The translations under genes and the position numbers were made by a program. The notes under the pieces were generated by a model. The model saw nothing but the letters and a program-made list of their open reading frames with translations, was not told the origin of the DNA and did no database searches. This document shows, in pieces, positions 56,896 to 64,000 of a stretch of DNA of 64,000 nt; positions within the stretch are counted from its first letter, which is position 1; every line of letters begins with the position of its first letter. This DNA is from an uncultured Clostridia bacterium (GTDB taxonomy: Bacteria > Bacillota > Clostridia > TANB77 > CAG-508). Where the stretch lies: the NCBI GenBank assembly GCA_948630815.1, contig CAPIEU010000001.1, positions 143,918 to 207,917 on the forward strand, read 5' to 3'.

Positions 56896-57522
56896 CTAAC
56901 AAAAATACTTAAGGCAAGTGTCAATAGCATTATCCATCATAATTAGATTTCCATATTCTAATAACTTATTTTCAAACAAATAAGCATCTTCTATAAAACG
57001 AGCAAACTCTGTAATAGAAGAACAAAAGGTTTTTAATAAATTTGCATTAATATGTATATTAGAAATTACTAAATAATATTTAGAGTTATACTCAAATAAA
57101 GAAATACTTTCTGCAAAATCATCTATATATTTTAAAATGCTATTATTTAAGAAATTACAAAAATTGCAATACTCATCAAAAGTATTAAAACAATATATAG
57201 CTTTTTTTGTATCAATTTCACAAACTTTTCTTTTAATACAAACTTTCTTCTTTTTATATGTAGAATTAGCTTTTTCAGGTTCAAACCTTGTAATAGTAAG
57301 AACAAAGTTACCATTAGACATTAAAATTGCTTCAATCATAACTTTATAATCATCTGTAACAAAACCAACTTCTTTTTCAGCCTTATCAAGCATATCTAAA
57401 AAAATCTTTTGCGATTCAATTGAATTAGACATAAAAGTATGTAAGTCAATATGATTTTCCTCTAAATCAGTTAAATTTAAAGTTATTTTAATTTTATTAT
57501 CATTAAGCTTTTCAAATTTCAT
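56896..57522 (-). CDS. mecA: ClpC adaptor protein MecA
   Basis: 208 residues. MKFEKLNDNKIKITLNLTDL and EENHIDLHTFMSNSIESQKIFLDMLDKAEKEVGF are the MecA N-terminal substrate-binding domain; a C-terminal domain binding ClpC follows a Lys-rich linker. It targets proteins to ClpCP. GGAGGTAATTATAT precedes the ATG. Confidence 0.92.
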   Translation of the reverse strand: MKFEKLNDNKIKITLNLTDLEENHIDLHTFMSNSIESQKIFLDMLDKAEKEVGFVTDDYKVMIEAILMSNGNFVLTITRFEPEKANSTYKKKKVCIKRKVCEIDTKKAIYCFNTFDEYCNFCNFLNNSILKYIDDFAESISLFEYNSKYYLVISNIHINANLLKTFCSSITEFARFIEDAYLFENKLLEYGNLIMMDNAIDTCLKYFC

Positions 57523-57764
57523 ATATAATTACCTCCAAAACCTTTATAACTTAATTATACTACTAAAATTAACATTTTTAAATGAACAATTTTTGGTAAT
57601 TAGTAAGTAATGTAAAAAAATTTCCAATAATAATATATTAGTAAATTTTAAAAAATGTACTAAAATAATAACATAAACATAAAAAAAATAAAAGAAAAAA
57701 GGTATAAAAAAATAAAAAAATTACCAGTATATTCTTGAAAAAAAAGATATAAGCATATATAATT
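57523..57764. other. AT-rich intergenic region
   Basis: Very A-rich, with runs of AAATAAAA. No clear gene, promoter or RNA is seen except the presumed mecA promoter near 57540-57560. Confidence 0.5.
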
Positions 57765-57897
57765 ATTTAGAAGTTAGAAGTTAGAAGTTAGAAGTTAGAA
57801 GTTAGAAGTTAGAAGTTGGAGGTTGGAGGTTGGAGGTTGGAGGTTGGAGCTTAGAAGTCCAACCTCAAACTTCTAACTTCCAACCTCAAAAAAAGGA
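57765..57897. repeat. Family D tandem repeat with hairpin
   Basis: At least seven tandem 8-base GAAGTTAG units, then 7-base GAGGTTG units, then a short turn and the complementary AACCTCAAACTTCTAAC. The best-preserved copy of family D and a likely site of length variation. Confidence 0.9.
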
Positions 57898-57904
57898 GGA
57901 AAAA

Positions 57905-58162
57905 ATGGCTACAAGAGATAAAAATATATGGATTTTAGTAGTATTTATACTATCAGGATTAGTAATAGGTGGATTACTTGGAGAATTAGCTTCAAAAGTA
58001 GAATTTTTGTGGTGGTTATCATATGGACAAGATTTTGGTTTATCAAGTCCAGTGGTATTAGATTTAAATATAATAAAATTAACGTTTGGATTAACTTTAA
58101 AAATAAATATAGCAAGTATTATAGGAATGGCAATAGCAATATTTATATATAGAAAAGTGTAA
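57905..58162 (+). CDS. DUF4321 small membrane protein
   Basis: 85 residues from the ATG after AAAAAAAGGAGGAAAAA. Two membrane segments: IWILVVFILSGLVIGGLLGE and LKINIASIIGMAIAIFIY, joined by a polar loop (WLSYGQDFGLSSP). The size and pattern fit DUF4321, which in Clostridia often sits next to radC-mreB, as here. Function unknown. Confidence 0.85.
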   Translation: MATRDKNIWILVVFILSGLVIGGLLGELASKVEFLWWLSYGQDFGLSSPVVLDLNIIKLTFGLTLKINIASIIGMAIAIFIYRKV

Positions 58163-58179
58163 AATCAGTATTATTGTAA

Positions 58180-58308
58180 ATCTTAAACTAAACATAAGTA
58201 GCGACATATAAGAGAGAGTACTTTTTTGCTTTTTGAAATTTCAGGAAAAACAAAAATATCCTATATTCAGCAAGGTTATAGCGTATTTTATTATTATAGA
58301 CTGAACTC
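58180..58308. repeat. Palindromic element, family B, copy 7 (inverted)
   Basis: AGCGACATATAAGAGAGAGTAC on the left, ATCCTATATTCAGCAAG on the right with a GAAATTTCAGG-type middle. Confidence 0.8.
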
Positions 58309-58387
58309 GTAGAAAATATATTAGAAGTCTATTAAAAAATGTATAAAATAAGGGAAGAAAAAAATGGGGGAAAGAAAGGAATAAACT

Positions 58388-59140
58388 ATGTCAATAAAAA
58401 TGAAAGAACTCCCAGAAAGTGAAAGACCCTATGAAAAACTAGAAATGTATGGAGCAAATATGCTATCAAATGCAGAATTATTAGCAATAATAATAAAATG
58501 TGGAACAAAAGAAGATTCATCAGTTGCACTTGCACAAAAAATATTAAATATAAAAAAAATTAATAAAGAAAAAAATTTAAACTTTTTACAAGAACTTTCA
58601 ATAGAAGAACTAACAAATATAAAAGGAATAGGAAAAGTAAAAGCAATGCAAATCGTAGCTACTTGTGAACTAGCAAAAAGAATGTCTAAACCAGTTAATT
58701 CAATGAAAATAGTACTTAAAAATACAAATGATGTGGCAAAATTATTAATGGAAGAACTAAAGAATGAAAAAAGAGAAATTGCTAAACTATTAATGCTAAA
58801 TTCAAAAAATATATTAATTAGAATAGTAGATATAGCATTAGGAGGAGGAAATTTTGCCAATATAGAACCAAAAATAATATTAAGAGAGCCAATACAGATA
58901 GGAGCACAAAAGATAATTCTTGTACACAATCATCCAAGCGGAGATCCAACTCCAAGCAAAGAAGATGATAGAATGACAGATAGAATATATGAAGCGGCAG
59001 ATATTTTAGGAATACAACTAGTAGACCATGTAATAATAGGAAACAATGTGTTTACTAGCATATATAAATCACGAAATGAAGATTCGTCAAAAAATTGTAT
59101 AGAACAAATAGGATTTAAAGGAATAAATTTCAATAATTAA
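58388..59140 (+). CDS. radC: RadC family JAMM protein
   Basis: 250 residues. An HhH region (LTNIKGIGKVKAMQIVATCELAKR) and the JAMM metal motif HNHPSGDPTPSKEDD. Role in DNA metabolism is uncertain in the family. GAAAGAAAGGAATAAACT precedes the ATG. It precedes mreBCD as in Bacillus. Confidence 0.95.
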   Translation: MSIKMKELPESERPYEKLEMYGANMLSNAELLAIIIKCGTKEDSSVALAQKILNIKKINKEKNLNFLQELSIEELTNIKGIGKVKAMQIVATCELAKRMSKPVNSMKIVLKNTNDVAKLLMEELKNEKREIAKLLMLNSKNILIRIVDIALGGGNFANIEPKIILREPIQIGAQKIILVHNHPSGDPTPSKEDDRMTDRIYEAADILGIQLVDHVIIGNNVFTSIYKSRNEDSSKNCIEQIGFKGINFNN

Positions 59141-59204
59141 GAAAAACTAACATTAGGTTATAAAAAATATAACATTTATAAAGCGAAAGGAATGGTAAAA
59201 CAAA

Positions 59205-60237
59205 ATGAATTTTTTTGGACTAGGTAATAAAGATATTGGAATAGATCTTGGGACTGCAAATATACTAGTAACACTAAAAGGAAAAGGAATTATATTAAAA
59301 GAACCATCAGTAGTAGCAATAGATAGAAGAAGTGAAGAAATTGTAGCAACAGGAAATGAAGCAAAAGAAATGATAGGAAGAACACCAGATAGAATAAAAG
59401 CAGTAAGACCATTAAAAGATGGAGTAATAGCAGATTTTACGGCAACTGGATTAATGTTAAAAAATATAATTTCAAAAGTATGTAAAAAGTACAATATAGG
59501 AAGACCAAGAGTAGTAGTTGGTGTTCCATCAGGAATTACAGAAGTAGAAGAAAGAGCGGTAGAAGAAGCAGTAATGGGTGCAGGAGCAAAAGAAGTTTAT
59601 CTAATAGAAGAACCAATGGCAGCAACAATTGGGGCAGGACTAGATGTAGCAGAGCCAAGTGGAAATATAGTAGTAGACATAGGTGGAGGAACAACAGAAG
59701 TAGCAGTTGTATCTTTGCGGAGGGATAGTAGTTAGTAATTCATTAAGAGTAGCAGGAGATGAATTAGATAATGATATAATAAATTATATAAAAAAGGAAA
59801 TGAACTTAAGTATAGGGGAAATTCAAGCAGAAGAAATAAAAAAAGAAATAGGTTGTGCATTACCACTTATGACAGAAATGAGTAAAGAAATAAGAGGAAG
59901 AGATCTATCAACAGGATTACCTAAAAATATTGTAATAACGTCAAATCAAGTGCAAGTTGCAATGGAAGAATCAATAAATGAAATAATAGAAATAGTAAAA
60001 GCAACCTTAGAAAAGACACCACCAGAGCTAGCATCAGACATAGTAGAAAAAGGAATAGTATTAGCAGGTGGAGGAGCGTTAATACAAAATTTAGATAAAA
60101 TGTTAAGCCAGAAAACAGATATGCCAGTATATATAGCTACAGATCCATTAGAATGTGTAGTAAAAGGTACAGGAAAAGCATTAGAAGATTTAGACAGATT
60201 AAAATCAGTTCTAATAAACTCGAGGAAAAGAAGGTAA
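59205..60237 (+). CDS. mreB: Rod-shape actin homologue MreB (one CGG +1 site)
   Basis: 343 residues when joined, normal MreB length. GIDLGTANILVTLKGKGI phosphate-1, VDIGGGTTEVAVVSL phosphate-2, then CGG at 59718-59720; +1 gives GGIVVSNSLRVAGDELDN. The family reads SLGGIVxSxSxRxAGD here, so glycine is what is lost in zero frame, which stops within six codons. The adenosine site is ASDIVEKGIVLAGGGALI. AAAGGAATGGTAAAACAAA precedes the ATG. It directs lateral wall synthesis with MreC, MreD and PBP2, encoded downstream. Confidence 0.95.
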
Positions 60238-60274
60238 GCAAAGGTCTGGTGTTCTCATTGATACAAAGAATAAT

Positions 60275-60430
60275 CTAATGCAAAAGATGTAGGGGTAGGT
60301 CTTGTGCCTGCCCAAGAAAAAGAGAACAAAACAAATTGCAAACGATGTAGGGGCAAGGCTTGCCTTTGGCAAGAATGAAAAATGAATAGTGAATAATATA
60401 TGTAGGGGGGTCTTGTGCCTACCCAAAATA
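60275..60430. repeat. Cluster of three family C repeats
   Basis: Copies at about 60283-60315, 60338-60372 and 60397-60425 fill the mreB-mreC gap. Confidence 0.85.
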
Positions 60431-60520
60431 AGAAACACATAACCAAAATTTAATGAAAACGCTACAGGCGAAGGGGCTATGTAACCTACAAAATTCTTCG
60501 AATTTTAAAGGAGGTAAAAA

Positions 60521-61331
60521 GTGTATAAGAAGAAAACAAGCATTATAGGAATAGTAATAACAATAATAATATTAATTATTTTAGTATTCATATCAAACAT
60601 AAATGTAGAAAACCTATCATACATAGAAAATGCAGTTTCTACCATAGTTATGCCAATACAAAATGGACTTACTTATTTAAAAAACAGAATAACAGGCAAT
60701 AATACATTTTTTACTGATATTAGTAAGCTACAACAAGAAAATGAAGAACTAAAAAAGAAAAATACAGAACTAGAAACCACATTAAGAGAACTAGAAATAA
60801 TAAAAGCAGAAAACACCACATTAAGAGAATATCTAAATTTATCAGAAGCCTATTCAAATTACGAAACAAAACCAGCATATATAATAAGCAAAGATATAAG
60901 TAATTATAGCAAAATCTTTATAATAAACTTAGGTTCAAAAGATGGGCTAAAGCAAAATATGACAGTAATATCAGAAAAAGGTTTAGTAGGACATATAATA
61001 CAAACAACAGACCATACAGCAAAAGTACAAACAATAATAGACACTGGAAGCACAGTAAGTGCAACTATGACAAGTTCAAGAGATAATATAATACTAAAAG
61101 GAACATTAGAGGGAGAAACTTTAAAAGCAAGTTATATTAAGCCGACAGCTAATTTAGTACAAGGCGACACTATAGAAACTTCACGGAATGGGAGGAATAT
61201 ATCCGAAAGGAATAAAAATAGGAACTATAAAGAAAATAGAAAATACCAAAAATATAGTAGACAGAACCGCAATAATAGAAACAGCAGTAGACTTTAACAA
61301 AGTAGAAACAGTACTTGTAATTATAAAATAG
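60521..61331 (+). CDS. mreC: Rod-shape protein MreC (one CGG +1 site)
   Basis: GTG start after AAAGGAGGTAAAAA; 269 residues when joined. Membrane anchor at residues 8-27, a coiled coil (LQQENEELKKKNTELETTLR), then the beta-barrel domain. After TIETS comes CGG at 61184-61186; +1 gives GMGGIYPKGIKIGTIKKIEN and ends ETVLVIIK. MreC proteins have SGxGGxxPxGxxIG here, so the frame after the shift is right. The 48 residues after the shift form too short a frame to be found alone. Confidence 0.92.
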
Positions 61332-61433
61332 CGTAAAAGGCTATAATAATATTGTAGATAAAAAAACTATAATTATTTTTCTAATATATAAACAATTACA
61401 TCATATTAGAATAACAACAATAAAGGAGTTAAA

Positions 61434-61967
61434 ATGAAAAATGCAATTATAATAATTACAACAATATTCATATTTTTAATACTATATTTCCTACAAGTAA
61501 ACTTCTTTAATTGGTTTACAATTAGAGGAATATCACCAAACCTATTTGTAATACTTGTATTATTTTTAGGGTTATTTGGAGGAAAAAGAGTAGGTGTACC
61601 AATGGGAATATTTTTAGGGATATTACTAGATTTTTTCGCAAGTAAAAAAATAGGAATATCAGCTATAATGCTTGGAACAGTAGGAATAATAGCAGGAATA
61701 CTAGACAAGAACTTTTCAAAAGATAGTAGAATGACAATAATTCTAATGACAATACTAGAAACATCTATATATGAAATAGGAACATATCTATTAAATTGTA
61801 TAATAATATCAATAAGTATAGAAATATTACCATTTATAAAAATATTATTAATAGAAATTTTATATAATACAATATTAATAATAATACTATATCCATTAAT
61901 ACAAAAGGCAGGATACTATATAGAAGAAGCCTTTAAAGGAAAGCAAATATTAACAAGATATTATTAG
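61434..61967 (+). CDS. mreD: Rod-shape protein MreD
   Basis: 177 residues with about five membrane segments; FNWFTIRGISPNLFVILVLFLGL and VGVPMGIFLGILLDFFASKKIG are typical of MreD. AATAAAGGAGTTAAA precedes the ATG. Between mreC and PBP2 as usual. Confidence 0.9.
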   Translation: MKNAIIIITTIFIFLILYFLQVNFFNWFTIRGISPNLFVILVLFLGLFGGKRVGVPMGIFLGILLDFFASKKIGISAIMLGTVGIIAGILDKNFSKDSRMTIILMTILETSIYEIGTYLLNCIIISISIEILPFIKILLIEILYNTILIIILYPLIQKAGYYIEEAFKGKQILTRYY

Positions 61968-62125
61968 TTAGAAGTTAGAAGTAGGGGTGGGCTCCGTGTC
62001 CGCCCAAGAAGAAGAGAACAAGACAAATTGCAGACGATGTAGGGGCAGGTCTTGTGCCTGCCCAAGGAAAAGGCAACAAATAAAATGCAAACATTGTAGG
62101 GGTGTATGTCATACAACCCACAAAA
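61965..62125. repeat. Family D fragment and three family C repeats
   Basis: TTAGTTAGAAGTTAGAAG at the mreD stop, then family C copies at about 61980-62007, 62033-62065 and 62088-62120. Confidence 0.8.
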
Positions 62126-62153
62126 TTCTTCAAATTTTGAAAGGAGGACAAGT

Positions 62154-64000
62154 TTGAAAAAGAAAGATAAACCTATAAACTTTAAAATTAGATATAACAT
62201 AATTACAATACTAGCATACTGCATAGGCGTTATATTGCTTGTTCAACTTTTCAATCTTCAAATAGTGCATGGAAATGAATACTTAGAAACATCAAATACA
62301 AGGTTGACTCGTGAAAGTGTACTAAAAGCAGCAAGAGGAAACATTAGAGATAATAGTGGAACAATACTTGCAGGAACAGGTACAAGTAATAACCTAGAAA
62401 TATATAAAAGCAAAATAGATACAGATACCCTAAATGAAACAATATTACGAGTAGCAAATGTGTTAGAACAACATAACTGTAAATATATAGACAATTTTCC
62501 AATAAAAATAAATCCATTTGCGTTTACATACAACAATGAGGAAAGAGAAAAAAGCTGGAAAAAAGCAAATAAAATAGATGAAAATTTAACTGCAGAAGAA
62601 GCATTTTACAAATTTAAAGAAAAATATCAAATTAAAAATGATAATATAGAAGAAATAAGGAAAATAATAACAATACGTTACCAAATATCACGGAGAGGGA
62701 TATAGTTCAACAAAATCTGTAACCATAGCACAAAATATTTCGTTAGAGTGTGTACATATAATAAGTGAACAAAACGACCTATTTCCAGGAATCAATGTAA
62801 CAGAAATACCAGTTAGGGAATATACAAAAGGAAATTTAGCATCGCACATTTTAGGGTATACTTCAAAAATTACAGATGTAGACTATAAAAATGAAAAGGA
62901 TAATGGATATACTTTAACAGATTACTATGGACAAGCAGGAATAGAAAGAATAGCAGAAAAATATTTAAAAGGAACAGATCGGAATAAAACAAATAGATAT
63001 GGCAGTAGATGGAACAATAACAGATGAATATATACGGAGAGCCAGCAATTCGGTCGGAGCAGATGTAATTTTAACAATAGATGCATCACTTCAAGAAGTA
63101 ACAGAAAAAACTCTTGCAAGGAGTATAGAAAATATAAGAAATGGAACATATGGAACAGCATATGAAGCAACAGGTGGAGCAATGGTTGTAATGAATGTAA
63201 AAACAGGAGAAATATTAGCACTTGCAAGTAATCCAGATTATGATCCATCAAAATTTACATTTGGGATAGATCCTGAAACTTGGGAAACATATAAAAATAG
63301 TAATATGAAAAATAGAGCCATAAGTGAAATATATCCGCCAGGATCAACATACAAAATGGTAACAGCAGTAGCAGGACTTGAAACAGGAGCAATAGGTAAA
63401 ACCACAAAAATAAATGATACTGGACGTTATACTTATTATAAAGATTATCAACCAAGATGTTGGAATAGAGGTCGGACATGGATATTTAAATGTAACATCT
63501 GCAATACAGCATTCATGTAACTATTTTTTCTATGAAACAGGAAGAAGAGTAGGGATAGATAATCTAGCAAAATATACTCGTCACTTTGGACTAGGTAAAA
63601 AAACAGGAATAGAGCTTCTTGGAGAGGCAACAGGAAAATTAAATGAAAGAACAGAGGGCGAAACTTGGAATCCAGGAAATACAATACAAGCAGCTATAGG
63701 ACAGTTAAATAACCAATATACTCCAATACAAATGGCAAAATACACAAGTATACTTGCAAATGGAGGAAAACAAATAAAACCAACATTAATAAAATCAATA
63801 CAAAAAGTAGATGGAGTAGAAGTTCCAAAAGAAGAATACGAAAGATATTTTAATGAAAAATTAGGAATAACAAATGAAGATGATGGAATAACAATAAATC
63901 CAGACAACTTAAAAACTGTACTAGAGGGAATGAGAGATGTTACAAGTGAAACAGGAGGAACAGCATATAGGTATTTCAAAGACTTTAATATAACAGTAGG
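62154..64000 (+). CDS. mrdA: Penicillin-binding protein 2, N-terminal part (six CGG +1 sites)
   Basis: TTG start after GAAAGGAGGACAAG; runs off the window. An anchor helix (residues 18-35) precedes the dimerisation domain (TRLTRESVLKAARGNIRDN). CGG codons lie at 62691, 62980, 63035, 63051, 63055 and 63473. Dropping each C gives ISGEGYSS, GTDGIKQID, YIGEP, IGGADVILTIDA and RGGHGYLNV. The transpeptidase SxxK is in YPPGSTYKMV and SxN in QHSCNYFF; the KTG motif is beyond the edge. Sites 63051 and 63055 are adjacent (CGGT CGGA). The shift at 63035 combined with those two restores the zero frame. Partner of MreBCD in side-wall synthesis. Confidence 0.93.

Noticed and set aside
57765..57850. CRISPR-like array
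   Set aside because: Units are only 7-8 bases with no unique spacers, so this is a simple tandem repeat.
62999..63520. In-frame reading of 63035-63057 as Tyr-Ile-Arg-Arg-Ala-Ser-Asn-Ser-Val-Gly
   Set aside because: It stays open only because three +1 events cancel. Removing the three C bases gives YIGEPAIGGADV, which leads properly into the conserved DVILTID.

Overview
The window is a very AT-rich chromosomal segment of a spore-forming Bacillota (Clostridia). Sporulation and germination genes (spoIIR, sleB, ypeB, an alpha/beta SASP, two CotF-like coat proteins), a Gram-positive gene repertoire (mecA, rlmH, yycJ, yhaO/yhaN-like pair, DUF4321) and the type II fatty-acid operon all fit that. 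An uncultured gut clostridial lineage is likely, but that is inference; no rRNA is present.

Layout. 1-8621: fatty-acid synthesis (fabD end, fabG, fabF, accB, fabZ, accC, accD, accA, fabI). 8750-14109, minus strand: Rieske flavoprotein, rlmH, yycJ, murA, spoIIR. 14424-22416: an unknown protein, a UDP-sugar pyrophosphorylase, an MmeI-like type IIG enzyme, a phosphoglucomutase, a TtcA-like enzyme and a small HTH protein. 22504-26872: tRNA-Arg(CCU), tadA, SRP RNA, dnaX, ybaB, recR. 26992-33452: small proteins, sleB-ypeB, SASP, an Xre regulator with a broken pilin-like gene, an Rpn-like nuclease, yqeK. 33644-38874: murF, ddl, DUF1934, a DnaJ-like protein and two unknowns. 38904-48407: a VirD4/TraG-type ATPase, a toxin-like peptide, a nuclease/ATPase pair, prfA, a ZIP transporter, a tyrosine phosphatase and an unknown protein. 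48926-55448: pcrA, coat proteins and a complete DpnII-type restriction-modification system. 55821-64000: M23 peptidase, mecA, radC, mreB-mreC-mreD and the start of PBP2.

The main discovery is a decoding anomaly. Fifteen otherwise healthy, mostly conserved genes are split by +1 frame changes at 22 places. At every one the zero-frame codon is CGG, and dropping its C restores a glycine codon (CGGN read as GGN). Within host-like genes I found no CGG read as a normal in-frame codon. All 22 lie on the sense strand of the gene, on both genome strands, and all fall in glycine phase. PBP2 alone has six, two of them back to back. This points to genome-wide +1 decoding of CGG (a four-base glycine codon, or skipping of C at an unassigned codon) rather than pseudogenes or sequencing error. 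Only four small genes of foreign-looking codon use contain CGG as apparent arginine. TadA is encoded here; its I34 arginine tRNA reads CGU/CGC/CGA but not CGG, which makes loss of CGG decoding plausible.

The intergenic DNA is crowded with at least four families of dispersed palindromic or short repeats, one of which also lies inside dnaX and a pilin-like gene. They often touch stop codons and include a perfect 101-nt palindrome.
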